A stretch of 64,000 nt of DNA from Desulfarculus sp. (GTDB lineage: Bacteria; Desulfobacterota; Desulfarculia; Desulfarculales; Desulfarculaceae): NCBI GenBank assembly GCA_003605055.1, contig QZKP01000032.1, forward strand, positions 112,194 to 176,193. The letters run 5' to 3'. Made by a program: the position numbers and the translations under genes. This document shows, in pieces, positions 32,162 to 41,034 of the stretch (position 1 is the first letter of the stretch; every line of letters starts with the position of its first letter). The notes under the pieces are model-generated. The model saw only the letters and a list, made by a program, of their open reading frames with translations. It did not search any database and had not been told where the DNA came from.

Positions 32162-33328
32162 ATGGAATTTGAGCGCGCCGAGCGTTTGCGCCTGTTGCCG
32201 CCCTATCTGTTCAAGGAAATAGACCGCCTGCGCGAGGAGGTGCGGGCCAAGGGCGTGGACATAATCGACCTGGGGGTGGGCGATCCGGACCAGCCCACGC
32301 CGCCGCACATCATACAGAGCCTGTGCCAGGCGGCCGGCGACCCCGCCACCCACCGCTACCCGGCCTACTCGGGCATGAACCGCTTCCGCGCCTCGGTGGC
32401 CGGCTGGTACCAGCGCCGCTTCGGGGTGGAGCTGGAGGCGGCCAGCGAGGTGATAACTCTCATCGGCTCCAAGGAGGGCATCGCCCACTTCCCCCTGGCT
32501 TTCATCAATCCTGGCGACAAGGTGCTGGTGCCCAGCCCGGCCTACCCGGTGTACCGGGCCTCCACGGTGCTGGCCGGCGGCGTGCCGGTGGAGATGCCCC
32601 TGCGCAGGGAAAACGGCTTCCTGCCCGACCTGGGGGCCATTGATTTGGACACGGCCCGGCAGGCCAAGGCCATGGTGATCAACTACCCCAACAACCCCAC
32701 CGCGGCCGTGGCCGACCTGGGGTTCTACGCCGAGGTGGTGGCCTTTGCCCGCGAGTACGGCCTGATCGTGGTCTCGGACGCGGCCTACAGCGAGATGGGC
32801 TTCGAGGACTACCGGGCGCCCAGCTTCTTGCAGGCGCCGGGGGCCAAGGAGGTGGGCATCGAGTTCCACAGCCTGTCCAAGACCTACAACATGACCGGCT
32901 GGCGCTTGGGCATGGCCGTGGGCAACGCGACCCTGGTGGGCGGCCTGTCCCAGGTCAAGAGCCAGATAGACTCCGGCGCCTTTGACGCGGTGCAACTGGC
33001 CGGCATCACCGCCCTGGAGGCGGACCAGTCCTGCGTGGAGGAGCTACGCCTCATGTATCAACAGCGCCGCGACGTGCTGGTGGCCGGCCTGCAAAAGCTG
33101 GGTCTGGAGGTGGAGCCGCCCAAGGCCACCTTCTACGTCTGGTGCGCCGTGCCGCCGGGGGTTAGCAGCGCCGAGTTCACCATGAAGCTGCTTTCCCAGG
33201 CCGGGGTGGTCAGCACGCCGGGCAACGGCTTCGGCGCGGCCGGGGAGGGGTACGTGCGCTTCGCCCTGACCGTGGACAAGGAGCGCATGGCCGAGGCGGT
33301 TGAGCGCCTGGCCAAACTAGGGCTGTAG
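32162..33328 (+). CDS. dapL: LL-diaminopimelate aminotransferase DapL
   Basis: A 388-residue class-I/II aminotransferase starting RLRLLPPYLFKEIDRL, with IIDLGVGDPDQPTP, HRYPAYSGMNRFR, NYPNNPTAAVAD and the PLP Lys in HSLSKTYNMTGWRLG. These features and the dap neighbours identify the DapL form that converts tetrahydrodipicolinate straight to LL-DAP using glutamate. It bypasses DapD, DapC and DapE, none of which is in this cluster. Confidence 0.93.
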   Translation: MEFERAERLRLLPPYLFKEIDRLREEVRAKGVDIIDLGVGDPDQPTPPHIIQSLCQAAGDPATHRYPAYSGMNRFRASVAGWYQRRFGVELEAASEVITLIGSKEGIAHFPLAFINPGDKVLVPSPAYPVYRASTVLAGGVPVEMPLRRENGFLPDLGAIDLDTARQAKAMVINYPNNPTAAVADLGFYAEVVAFAREYGLIVVSDAAYSEMGFEDYRAPSFLQAPGAKEVGIEFHSLSKTYNMTGWRLGMAVGNATLVGGLSQVKSQIDSGAFDAVQLAGITALEADQSCVEELRLMYQQRRDVLVAGLQKLGLEVEPPKATFYVWCAVPPGVSSAEFTMKLLSQAGVVSTPGNGFGAAGEGYVRFALTVDKERMAEAVERLAKLGL

Positions 33329-33332
33329 CCTC

Positions 33333-33845
33333 ATGCCCCCAGCCCAGGAGGTGTTCATCGGCCTGGGCTCCAATCTGGGCTCGCCCCGTCGGCACCTGCT
33401 GTTCGCCCTGGAGCGCCTGGCTCGAGCGCCGGCCTACGCCCCCGGGGCGGTCTCCTCGCTGTACCGGACCGCGCCAGTGGGCAGGCGGGAACAGCCGCCA
33501 TTTTACAACGCGGTCTGCCGTGGTATGTATGAGCGTACGCCCCATGAGCTGCTGCGGGCCCTGCAGGCCCTGGAGGCGGCCCGGGGCCGCCAGCGGCAGG
33601 AGCGCTGGGGTCCGCGCACCCTGGACCTGGACATCCTGCTCTTTGGCGATATGATCATAGAGGAGGCGGACCTGCAGGTGCCTCATCCCCGCCTGCACGA
33701 GCGGGGCTTTGTTTTGATCCCCCTGGCCGAGCTGGCCCCCTCTCTGGTGCTGCCCCGCTGGGGACGCACCGCCGCCCAACTGTGGCAGGACCTGCCGCCC
33801 GGGCAGAAGGCCGGCCAGGAGGTGGAAAGAGTCTCATGGGCCTGA
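33333..33845 (+). CDS. folK: 2-amino-4-hydroxy-6-hydroxymethyldihydropteridine pyrophosphokinase FolK
   Basis: The 170-residue HPPK has IGLGSNLGSPRRHL, LYRTAPVG, FYNAVC and the signature RWGPRTLDLDILLFGD followed by VPHPRLHERGFVL. It activates the pterin for folate synthesis. It begins four bases after dapL. Its last ten bases overlap the next small gene. Confidence 0.96.
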   Translation: MPPAQEVFIGLGSNLGSPRRHLLFALERLARAPAYAPGAVSSLYRTAPVGRREQPPFYNAVCRGMYERTPHELLRALQALEAARGRQRQERWGPRTLDLDILLFGDMIIEEADLQVPHPRLHERGFVLIPLAELAPSLVLPRWGRTAAQLWQDLPPGQKAGQEVERVSWA

Positions 33846-34135
33846 TCCGGTTGTTGCAACTAGCCCTGCTGGGCGTGCTGATCTGGTTCGGCGTGCGCGC
33901 GGTGCGGCGCTGGATGAATAACAAGCGCCAAGCCCAAATCCAGGCCGGCCAGCGCCCCAGCAGCGAGCAGGTCATGGACGTGATGGTCCAGGACCCCCAG
34001 TGCGGCACCTACCTGCCCCGGCGCGACGCGGTGCGGGCCTGGGTGAAGGGCCAGGAGCAATTTTTTTGCAGCAAGGCCTGCCGGGACGCCTGCCTGGCGG
34101 GCAAGGAACCGTCTAAACAGGATCAACGGGTCTGA
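33836..34135 (+). CDS. Small membrane-anchored Cys-rich protein (PP0621-like)
   Basis: A 99-residue protein with one N-terminal transmembrane helix (LIRLLQLALLGVLIWFGVRA) and basic residues after it. The C-terminal domain has CGTYLPRRDAV and FFCSKACRDAC, a YHS/TRASH-like Cys pattern expected to bind metal. It matches the general layout of PP0621-type conserved small proteins of unknown function. It overlaps folK and precedes the transaldolase gene. Confidence 0.75.
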   Translation: MGLIRLLQLALLGVLIWFGVRAVRRWMNNKRQAQIQAGQRPSSEQVMDVMVQDPQCGTYLPRRDAVRAWVKGQEQFFCSKACRDACLAGKEPSKQDQRV

Positions 34136-34190
34136 GCATCACCCAGCGGTTGAAGGCCGCTGACATTTTTTGGCACTGGAGGAAGGCGCC

Positions 34191-34838
34191 ATGAAGATTT
34201 TCATTGATACCGCCGACATCAAGGAGATCAAAGAGGCTCTCAGCATGGGGGTGCTGGACGGCGTGACCACCAACCCCTCCCTGGTGTCCAAGACCGGCAA
34301 GACCTTCGAGGCCTGCGTCAAGGAGATCCTGGAGGTGGTGTCCGGGCCGGTGAGCGTGGAAGTGGTGGCCACGGACCACGACGGCATGGTGGCCGAGGCG
34401 CGCAGCTTCGCCGCCTGGGCGGACAACGTGGTGGTGAAGGTGCCTATCATCCGCGAGGGGCTCAAGGCCATCAAGACGCTCTCCAGCGAGGGCATCCGGG
34501 TCAACGTGACCCTGTGCTTCTCGCCTCTGCAGGCCCTGCTGGCCGCCAAGGCCGGCGCGTCCTATATCAGCCCCTTCGTGGGCCGCCTGGACGACGTCTC
34601 CCACGACGGCATGGAGCTGGTGCAGCAGATCATCGACATCTACGGCAACTACGCCTTTGACACCGAGGTGCTGGTGGCCAGCGTACGCCACCCGCTGCAC
34701 GTGGTTACCGCGGCGCTCATGGGCGCGGACGTGTGCACCGTCCCCTTCAAGGTGATTGACCAGCTCCTGAAGCACCCTCTCACGGACAACGGCCTCAAGG
34801 CTTTCTTGGCCGACTGGGAGAAGGTGAAAAAGGGCTAG
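34191..34838 (+). CDS. tal: Transaldolase (small TalC/FSA type)
   Basis: A 215-residue transaldolase: [48 protein letters not shown] and ATVFI-type barrel strands with the Schiff-base Lys in VVKVPI. GGAGGAA lies about eight bases before the ATG at 34191, which decides the start. Members of this size act as transaldolase or fructose-6-phosphate aldolase; the SPFVGRLDD segment favours transaldolase, in the non-oxidative pentose phosphate pathway. Confidence 0.93.
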   Translation: MKIFIDTADIKEIKEALSMGVLDGVTTNPSLVSKTGKTFEACVKEILEVVSGPVSVEVVATDHDGMVAEARSFAAWADNVVVKVPIIREGLKAIKTLSSEGIRVNVTLCFSPLQALLAAKAGASYISPFVGRLDDVSHDGMELVQQIIDIYGNYAFDTEVLVASVRHPLHVVTAALMGADVCTVPFKVIDQLLKHPLTDNGLKAFLADWEKVKKG

Positions 34839-34853
34839 GCCCTGGTTGCGCGC

Positions 34854-35435
34854 ATGCGGGCCATCAGACGACAAGATGTCTTCAACCTGCCCAACCTGAT
34901 CACCCTGGTGCGGGTGGGCTCCATCCCCGTGCTGGTGGCCATGCTCTACCTGCCGGGGCGTGTGTGGTCCTGGGCCGCCGCGGCGCTGTTCTGCGTGGCC
35001 GGCCTCAGCGACCTGCTGGACGGCATCGTGGCCCGCAGCCTGAAGAAGGTTACTGTGCTGGGCCAGTTTCTGGACCCCTTGGCCGACAAGCTCTTGATCG
35101 CCTCCATGTTGGTGATGCTGGTGGCCCTGGGCCGGGCGCCGGCCTGGATGGCGGTGATCATCATCTGCCGGGACGCGGCCGTGACCGGGCTGCGGGCCCT
35201 GGCCGCCAGCCAGAGCCTGGGCGTGCCCAGCGACCGCTGGGGCAAGGCCAAGACCGCCCTGCAGATGGCGGCTGTATTACTGCTGATCTGGCACTACCCG
35301 GTGGGCGGCCTGGACGTGCAATTTTGGGGCGGACTGGCCCTGTGGGCGGCCACCCTGGTCAGCTTTTTTTCGGGCCTGCGCTATTTTCTGCGCTTTAATC
35401 GCCTCCTGGCCGAGGGAGAACGAGACAAGGCTTGA
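34854..35435 (+). CDS. pgsA: CDP-diacylglycerol-glycerol-3-phosphate 3-phosphatidyltransferase PgsA
   Basis: A 193-residue integral membrane CDP-alcohol phosphotransferase. It carries the signature D-x2-DG-x2-AR-x8-G-x3-D-x3-D (SDLLDGIVARS...GQFLDPLADK) and about five hydrophobic helices. It makes phosphatidylglycerol phosphate. The -35 of the tRNA-Gly promoter overlaps its stop codon. Confidence 0.93.
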   Translation: MRAIRRQDVFNLPNLITLVRVGSIPVLVAMLYLPGRVWSWAAAALFCVAGLSDLLDGIVARSLKKVTVLGQFLDPLADKLLIASMLVMLVALGRAPAWMAVIIICRDAAVTGLRALAASQSLGVPSDRWGKAKTALQMAAVLLLIWHYPVGGLDVQFWGGLALWAATLVSFFSGLRYFLRFNRLLAEGERDKA

Positions 35436-35459
35436 CAGCATGGGTGGTTACTGTAATAT
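35432..35459 (+). promoter_or_regulatory. Sigma-70 promoter of tRNA-Gly
   Basis: TTGACA (35432-35437) and TAATAT (35454-35459) are 16 bases apart and end about 14 bases before the mature tRNA. The perfect -35 overlaps the pgsA stop codon. Confidence 0.75.
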
Positions 35460-35471
35460 TCTTTCCCGCGG

Positions 35472-35549
<78 letters not shown>

Positions 35550-35576
35550 TAAATAAGAAGTAACGTTGGGGCTCAA

Positions 35577-35606
35577 GGCCGGTCCCGTGAGGGACCGGCC
35601 TTTTTA
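35577..35606 (+). terminator. Rho-independent terminator after tRNA-Gly
   Basis: A 10-bp perfect stem (GGCCGGTCCC / GGGACCGGCC) with a GTGA loop is followed by TTTTT, 30 bases after the tRNA. Confidence 0.93.
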
Positions 35607-35639
35607 TGCTTCTTCAGCACCTAAGGGTGGGTAACTAAC

Positions 35640-36563
35640 ATGTGGAAAAAACTTCGGAGCTTATGGTTCAGGGTCTTGAGACACTCGAAAAATGTCGCGC
35701 TTATCTCATTGTTCGGTATCGTAGTTCTCACCATAGGTCAACTTACCATGCACATATGGCCCCAACTTTATCCCCATGATATCAAGTGGATGGTTATTAA
35801 TATATGCGTTGTGGTGGTTTTCGCTTTTATAGTGGCGCGCTTTCAGAGCATACCAAGGCCCGCCGAGTTGTTATCAAGGATTTTCAGGTTCCATAAGTCC
35901 ACCGAAATAATAACCGCGGTTTTTTATGATCGCGATGGTCAGGCCTGTTGTTCGGAAAATGACCGAAACGCCGCTACTAAAATTGGTGAAATGTTAAACT
36001 GCCTTGGTCTACAAATTAGGATTGACCACTCAGATTCAAAAAGTGTTGCTCAAGAAATAGGAAGAAGTATGGTGTTGGTAGGCGGACCGAGCATGAACAA
36101 ATTTTCTGACCAGATTAACCGAGGTCTTGCCGTTGATTCCGAATGGTACCGCGGTTTTTATTTTGACAAAATTCAAAGCCTTTCCGGTGAAACTGGCGAA
36201 GATTTACAAGACAAATATTGTTGGGTTATCAAACATAAAGGTATGGATGTTCACGTAACACATACGGGAATAATGCTGGATAAAAAGAAAGAGGACACCG
36301 GGATCATTTATGTGGGTCCCAATCCCGTAAATAAAAACCGATGGCTTATGTGGATTGCGGGATTGTCTTCCGGAGGTACCTATGGAGCGGCGAAAAGCAT
36401 CTATCATTATAAGCATAATCTTGATTTTGTGGAATTACTTGGGGGATCATTGTTTAATAACCACAGATACTGTAGCGCCCTGATTAGATATCGTTACGAT
36501 GCCAGTAACCCTGCCAACGGAGAAGTTACCAACTTCGTGGTTTGTGGCGGTCGCATCCCGTGA
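35640..36563 (+). CDS. Membrane-anchored protein of unknown function, atypical base composition
   Basis: A 307-residue protein. Two hydrophobic helices occupy about residues 20-42 (ALISLFGIVVLTIGQLTMHI) and 50-67 (MVINICVVVVFAFIVA), then a soluble domain from about 85. That domain has SMVLVGGPSMNKFSDQINRG, DTGIIYVGPNPVNKNRWLMW and IAGLSSGGTYGAAKSIYHY, a GG-P-x-x-N / NP / aG-x-x-x-GT pattern that I recognise from uncharacterised archaeal and bacterial proteins but cannot assign. The gene is visibly AT-rich and uses A/T third positions, unlike everything for 30 kb on either side. It sits alone between two tRNA genes, which suggests transfer. Confidence 0.75.
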   Translation: MWKKLRSLWFRVLRHSKNVALISLFGIVVLTIGQLTMHIWPQLYPHDIKWMVINICVVVVFAFIVARFQSIPRPAELLSRIFRFHKSTEIITAVFYDRDGQACCSENDRNAATKIGEMLNCLGLQIRIDHSDSKSVAQEIGRSMVLVGGPSMNKFSDQINRGLAVDSEWYRGFYFDKIQSLSGETGEDLQDKYCWVIKHKGMDVHVTHTGIMLDKKKEDTGIIYVGPNPVNKNRWLMWIAGLSSGGTYGAAKSIYHYKHNLDFVELLGGSLFNNHRYCSALIRYRYDASNPANGEVTNFVVCGGRIP

Positions 36564-36732
36564 GGGCTGGTTCCCCGAAGAAGAACTTAAAAACCAGCCC
36601 GCCGCCGCAGGTCCCGTCACTTCGACAAAATGATAAAGGTCACGGGCCGGCCTCGGCCCCAGGGACAGGCGGGGTAGGGCGCCGGCGCGGGCTTAGGAAC
36701 AGGGCCCAGGAGCAGTCCTTGGGCGAATCTGC

Positions 36733-36761
36733 TTGACACCCTGGGGAGCGGCCTATATATT
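36733..36761 (+). promoter_or_regulatory. Sigma-70 promoter of tRNA-Cys
   Basis: TTGACA (36733-36738) and TATATT (36756-36761) are 17 bases apart, about 57 bases before the tRNA-Cys 5' end. The rest of the 254-base spacer from the stop at 36563 is GC-rich with no gene or clear repeat of tRNA-Gly. Confidence 0.75.
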
Positions 36762-36817
36762 TTGTGGACCTGCGGGAGGGGTTAAGACTCCGTACTCACG
36801 GGCGATTTAAGAAAAAC

Positions 36818-36893
36818 GGCGGCGTAGCCAAGTGGCTAAGGCAGCGGACTGCAAATCCGTTATTCACCGGTTCAAGTCCGGTCGCCGCCTCCA
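36818..36893 (+). tRNA. tRNA-Cys (GCA anticodon)
   Basis: Acceptor GGCGGCG pairs with CGCCGCC, the anticodon stem-loop GGACTGCAAATCC has GCA at 36851-36853, the T arm is CCGGTTCAAGTCCGG, and the discriminator T is followed by encoded CCA at 36891-36893. Confidence 0.97.
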
Positions 36894-36903
36894 AGTAAAC
36901 AAT

Positions 36904-36936
36904 GGGGCTGGCCTTAAACAGGCTGGCCCCTCTTGT
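36904..36936 (+). terminator. Probable terminator after tRNA-Cys
   Basis: GGGGCTGGCCT and AGGCTGGCCCC form an 11-pair stem with two G-U pairs around TTAAAC, followed by the weak T-tract TCTTGTT, ten bases after the tRNA. Confidence 0.75.
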
Positions 36937-37032
36937 TGGGGGCGGTAGCCAGATGCCGGGTCCGTTTTTTGGCCAACGCCCCGTGCAGGGTGCATACTTA
37001 TACCTAGACACGACAACCATCGCGGGTGAGAC

Positions 37033-38151
37033 GTGCGTTGCAGGCAAGCCATATTCATCCCCCTGACCCTGGCCGCCCTGCTGGGCCTGGCCCTGGCCGG
37101 TTGCGCCCGCCAGCCGCGGCCCGCGCCGGCGCCTCCGGCGCAGGCCAGACCCCAGCCAGCGCCGGCCGTCCGGCCCCAGGCCCTCACGATGGCCCACCAC
37201 ATGCTGCTCCTGGAACGGGAGCTGGGCGCGGACCAGAGGGACATGCAGTTGCTGGACGCGCTCCTGGCCAGCATCGACCGGGAGGTCAACTTCCGCCGCG
37301 CCTACAACTGGGAGCAGGCGGCCCTCACCCTGGGCAGCATCGCCATGGTCATAAACTCGGCCTATGGCTATTCGCCCCGCCGTTTGTTGAGTACCGGCCT
37401 CAAGGACAAATTGTTGGACTGCGACCTGCTGACCGCCATCTATCTGAGCGTGGCCCAGCGCCATGGGCTGCCCCTCAAGGCGGTGGTGGTGCCACGCCAC
37501 ACCTTCATCCGCTGGGTGTGGCCCAGCGGCCAATACCTGAACTGGGAGACCACCACCGGCCAGGTGGCCAGCGACAAGCACTTCATCTCCGGCCGCTACC
37601 TGAGGAGCGTGCAGGGCCGGTCTGTCGGCAAGGACTTCACCCTGCAGCCCGGGGCGCTCAGCGGGGCCTACCTGCGCAACCTGACCAATGGTCAGTTCCT
37701 GGCCCTGTCCCACCTCAACGTGGCCCGCGGCTTTCTGGACAAGGAGACCCGCAGCGGCGGGCGCCGCAGCGCCAGCTTCCAAGACAGCCTGGTCAAAGCC
37801 ACGGACCATCTGAACCAGGCCATACGCCTGGACCCCAAGCGGGTCGAGGCCTATTACGGCCTGGGCATCGTCAACTACCTGCGGGGCGACCACCAGGCCG
37901 CCATAAGCCGCATGGGCCAGGCCATAGCCCTGTTTCCCCTGGAGCCGGAGGTGTTCTTCAGCCGGGCCCAGATGTTCTTGGCCAGCGGTCAGAACGAACT
38001 GGGCATCAAGGACCTGGAGGAGGTCTACCGACTGGACCCCGGCCATCCCAAGGTGCCCTACCTGTTGTACACGGCCTATCGCAACAAGGGCGACCAGGCC
38101 CAGGCTGATTTGTGGTGGAAGCGCATGCAGGCGCCCACCCGGCGCTACTAG
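37033..38151 (+). CDS. Lipoprotein with transglutaminase-like core and TPR repeats
   Basis: The 372-residue protein starts with a signal peptide and lipobox LAGC (LAALLGLALAGCARQ), then a Pro/Ala-rich linker. Residues ~60-210 match a SirB1-like transglutaminase core: DCDLLTAIYLSVAQRHGLPL with the Cys, VVPRHTFIRW with the His, and LNWETTTG as the third position. TPR repeats follow (SLVKATDHLNQAIRLDPKR, AISRMGQAIALFP). The start is a GTG. The Cys/His set suggests protease or amidase activity, perhaps in the cell envelope; the substrate is unknown. Confidence 0.78.
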   Translation: MRCRQAIFIPLTLAALLGLALAGCARQPRPAPAPPAQARPQPAPAVRPQALTMAHHMLLLERELGADQRDMQLLDALLASIDREVNFRRAYNWEQAALTLGSIAMVINSAYGYSPRRLLSTGLKDKLLDCDLLTAIYLSVAQRHGLPLKAVVVPRHTFIRWVWPSGQYLNWETTTGQVASDKHFISGRYLRSVQGRSVGKDFTLQPGALSGAYLRNLTNGQFLALSHLNVARGFLDKETRSGGRRSASFQDSLVKATDHLNQAIRLDPKRVEAYYGLGIVNYLRGDHQAAISRMGQAIALFPLEPEVFFSRAQMFLASGQNELGIKDLEEVYRLDPGHPKVPYLLYTAYRNKGDQAQADLWWKRMQAPTRRY

Positions 38152-38227
38152 CCGCGACGGCTTGTTGCCGCAGCTGCGCAGGCCGGCCGTTCGGCGCGGC
38201 CCGTGCCGCGGGGCCCTTTGTCTGGCC

Positions 38228-39214
38228 TTACTGCTGGGAGTTGTTTTGCAGGCCTATCCGGGCCCCGGCCCGGACCGTGAGGTTGCCGCCGTCCTTCTTG
38301 GCCTCGTACATGGCCAGGTCGGCCCGCAGCAGGAGCTTGTCAGGCTTTTCATCCTTCAGAAGTTCGGCCACGCCTATGCTCATGGTCACCGCCGACAGGG
38401 AGGTCTGCAAATAGGACATGCGCCGCGGCCACTGTTGATTAAAGGCGTTGCGGAAGCGTTCCAGGGCCTGGGTGCCCTGAGTCAAGTCGGTCTCCACCAT
38501 GAGGAAGGCGAACTCGTCGCCCCCCACCCGGAAGGCGCGGTCCAAAGAGCGCAGGGTGGAGCGCATGCACTCGCCCACCAGGCGCAGGATGTTGTCCCCC
38601 TCCTGATGCCCAAAGGTGTCGTTGAAGGGCTTGAAATGGTCCAGGTCGAAAACGGCCAGGGCCAAGGGCCGGCCGTAACGCCCGCTGCGCTCCACCTCAT
38701 CGCTCAGGACCTCGTGGAAGTGGCGCCGGTTGTAGATGCCGGTGAGGCTGTCGGTTATGGAATGCTTGCGCAGTTCCTCCTCGAGCTGCTTGCGGGCCGT
38801 GAGGTCGTGGAAAAACCCCACGCTGCCTATTTCCTGCCCATCCTTGTGCAGCAGGGCGGCGCTGAGCCTTATGGGCACCTTGCGGCCGCCGGCGCCCTTC
38901 ACGTAAACCTCGATGCCTTCCAGGATGCCCACGCCGCCTTGCTCCTGGCTGTAGAGCTTCTTTTTGATTGCGCGGGCCAGCTCCGGCGGCTGGTACACCT
39001 GGGTTATGGAGACCTTGCCCACCACCGAGTCATGACCGAGGCCGGTCAGATTTTCGGCGGCTTGGTTGAAAATGATGACCGTTCCCGCCCGGTCCACCCC
39101 GATGATCCCATCCGGACAGAGCTGGATCAGCCCCTCCAGAAACTCCCGATTGGCCAGCATCTCCACCCCCGTTTTGTAGGATGGTCCTCCCTCGAGTTGC
39201 TCGAAATCGCTCAT
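38228..39214 (-). CDS. PAS-GGDEF diguanylate cyclase
   Basis: A 328-residue cytoplasmic protein without transmembrane helices. An N-terminal PAS domain (GLIQLCPDGIIGVDRAGTVI to VGFFHDLTARKQ) precedes a GGDEF domain with intact FRVGGDEFAF. The RSLD five residues before GGDEF matches the RxxD inhibitory site, implying c-di-GMP product inhibition. I prefer the ATG at 39214 (MSDFEQLEGG), though an ATG at 39253 is possible. The gene is divergent from the sigma-54 activator that follows. Confidence 0.9.
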   Translation of the reverse strand: MSDFEQLEGGPSYKTGVEMLANREFLEGLIQLCPDGIIGVDRAGTVIIFNQAAENLTGLGHDSVVGKVSITQVYQPPELARAIKKKLYSQEQGGVGILEGIEVYVKGAGGRKVPIRLSAALLHKDGQEIGSVGFFHDLTARKQLEEELRKHSITDSLTGIYNRRHFHEVLSDEVERSGRYGRPLALAVFDLDHFKPFNDTFGHQEGDNILRLVGECMRSTLRSLDRAFRVGGDEFAFLMVETDLTQGTQALERFRNAFNQQWPRRMSYLQTSLSAVTMSIGVAELLKDEKPDKLLLRADLAMYEAKKDGGNLTVRAGARIGLQNNSQQ

Positions 39215-39406
39215 GCTGGGACAACCTCGTTCACGATGGGATTGGGAAACCATGGCCCGGCAATAAGGAGCTTAACCCGTCTGGGTCCAAAAAATAAAGC
39301 CCCTTCCCGCCTCCAGGCCCGCGGGCGCAAAAACCGGCTGGCCGCCGGTGACAATGAGTCCGGCGGGAGTTACAATGGGCGCGCGTACAGGTGCTGAAGG
39401 TAGAGC

Positions 39407-40819
39407 ATGCATCACTTAATGATCGTCTGCCGGGACCCAGAGGCCATCGCCACCATTCAGGGCTGTTTCCCGGGCGGGTACCGAGTGCGCCTGGCCCAGA
39501 GCAAGGAACAGTGCCTGAACGCGGCTGAGTCGGGCCCTGCGCAGGCTCCGGACTTCATCTTCCTGGACCTGGAGGCCCTGGGGCACAGCGCCTCGGTCGG
39601 CCGCTTCGACTACCGGGAGGCCCTGGAGCCCTTCAAGGAAAAATTCCCGGCCGCCGAGACCATCATCATGGGCCCGCCCGAGTCCATCCGTCAGTTGGTG
39701 ATGGCGGTCAAGGCCGGGGCCAGCAACTACCTCACCTATCCCTTGGACCCGTCCGAGGTGGCCTTTGTCCGGGAGGGGCTGGAGGAGGAGCGCCTGCGCC
39801 AGTCCGAGCTGGACTACCTGCGCAGTTACTTCCTGCCTCTGGACCTCCAGGAAGTGGTGCGCACCAACAGCCCGGCCCTGCGCCGCGTGCTGGATCAGTT
39901 GCGCTCAGTGGCCCCCACCCGCAGCACGGTGCTCTTAACCGGCGAGACCGGCACGGGCAAAGGGGTGCTGGCCAGGGTCATCCACCAGCTCAGCAAGCGG
40001 GCCCGGCAGGCCTTCATCAGCGTGCACTGCGGGGCCATCCCGGACAACTTGGTGGAGAGCGAGCTGTTCGGCCATGAGAAGGGGTCCTTCACCGGGGCGG
40101 TCAAGCGCAAGCTGGGCAAGTTCGAGATCGCCAAAGGCGGCACCATATTCCTGGACGAGGTGGGCACCCTGACCCCGGCCGCCCAGATCAAGATGCTGCA
40201 AGTGCTGCAAGAGCGCACCTTCCAGCGGGTGGGCGGCGTGGAGACCATCGAGGCCGACGTGCGCATCATCGCGGCCAGCAACTACGACCTCAAGGAGCTC
40301 TGCGAGCAGGGCCAGTTCCGCAGGGACCTATATTACCGGCTCAACGTCTTTCCCCTGCACACGCCGCCCTTGTGTGAGCGCATCGAGGACATCCCTCTCC
40401 TGGTTTATACCTTTTTAGGGCGGCTGAACCTGCTCTACGGCAAACAGATTACCCAACTGGCGCCCGAGGTCAGCGAGGCCTTCCGCAACTACTCCTGGCC
40501 GGGCAACATCCGGGAGCTGGAGAACCTGATCGAACGGGCCTACATCCTGGAGGACGGCCCGGTTCTGTCCGTGGACAGCTTTCCCGGCGAACTTTTCACC
40601 TTTCAGGGCAGCCTGGGCAACGGCCATGAGGGCTCCCCGCCAAAGCTGGCCGAGGCCCGCCGGCAAGGGGTGGAGCTGATTGAGCGGGAGTATCTGCACG
40701 ATCTGCTCACCCAGAACCAGGGCCGCATCGACCGCACCGCCCGGGCCGCGGGCATCACGCCCCGCCAGCTTCACAAAATGATGACCAAGTACGGCATCCG
40801 CAAAGAATCCTTTAAATAA
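39407..40819 (+). CDS. Sigma-54-dependent transcriptional activator (receiver-like, AAA+, Fis HTH)
   Basis: The 470-residue protein has an N-terminal receiver-like fold (residues 1-130, possible phospho-Asp54 in FIFLDLEAL, but without the usual acidic pair at the N-terminus), an AAA+ domain (Walker A GETGTGKG at 179-186, ELFGHEKG, Walker B GGTIFLDEVG, RxDLYYRLNVFPL) and a C-terminal Fis-type HTH (RIDRTARAAGITPRQLHKM). The sigma-54 contact loop reads GSFTGA (226-231) instead of GAFTGA. It lies just upstream of three palindromes and a -24/-12 promoter and is the natural candidate to act there. Confidence 0.93.
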   Translation: MHHLMIVCRDPEAIATIQGCFPGGYRVRLAQSKEQCLNAAESGPAQAPDFIFLDLEALGHSASVGRFDYREALEPFKEKFPAAETIIMGPPESIRQLVMAVKAGASNYLTYPLDPSEVAFVREGLEEERLRQSELDYLRSYFLPLDLQEVVRTNSPALRRVLDQLRSVAPTRSTVLLTGETGTGKGVLARVIHQLSKRARQAFISVHCGAIPDNLVESELFGHEKGSFTGAVKRKLGKFEIAKGGTIFLDEVGTLTPAAQIKMLQVLQERTFQRVGGVETIEADVRIIAASNYDLKELCEQGQFRRDLYYRLNVFPLHTPPLCERIEDIPLLVYTFLGRLNLLYGKQITQLAPEVSEAFRNYSWPGNIRELENLIERAYILEDGPVLSVDSFPGELFTFQGSLGNGHEGSPPKLAEARRQGVELIEREYLHDLLTQNQGRIDRTARAAGITPRQLHKMMTKYGIRKESFK

Positions 40820-40830
40820 CCAAGGTAATC

Positions 40831-40849
40831 TCGGAATATATAGTTCCGA
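40831..40849. promoter_or_regulatory. Palindrome 1 (candidate activator site)
   Basis: TCGGAAT-ATATA-GTTCCGA: 7-bp arms around a 5-bp centre with one mismatched pair. It shares the core GGAAY-N5-RTTCC with palindromes 2 and 3. It starts 11 bases after the activator's stop codon. Confidence 0.65.
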
Positions 40850-40862
40850 AACCCAAAAAAGC

Positions 40863-40877
40863 GGAACTATAAATTCT
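40863..40877. promoter_or_regulatory. Palindrome 2 (candidate activator site, degenerate)
   Basis: GGAAC-TATAA-ATTCT keeps the left half-site and spacer length; the right half differs at two positions from GTTCC. Its core starts 30 bases after the core of palindrome 1, close to three helical turns, so both may lie on one face of the DNA. Confidence 0.55.
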
Positions 40878-40961
40878 TAAAATAAATATTTATTTTATAT
40901 CGAATAGTTATAAATAAAATACAATATGTAGTGGCTCTAACTTTCCAATACACAACAGAAT

Positions 40962-40984
40962 AATAGGAACTTATAGTTCCTATT
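40962..40984. promoter_or_regulatory. Palindrome 3 (candidate activator site, near-perfect)
   Basis: AATAGGAAC-TTATA-GTTCCTATT: perfect 9-bp arms around a 5-bp centre. It ends about 50 bases before the -24 element. Confidence 0.7.
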
Positions 40985-41034
40985 AATTTTACCTCCTATA
41001 ATTATTGCCTTTTAATATTAATCAGTTATCTATT

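Noticed and set aside
36590..36625. Duplicate of the tRNA-Gly 3' end as an att site
   Set aside because: Only the 7-mer TCCCGTC is shared; no direct repeat long enough for an attachment site.
36542..36736. ORF of 64 codons after the AT-rich orphan gene
   Set aside because: It overlaps the previous stop, lacks a ribosome site and has non-protein composition.
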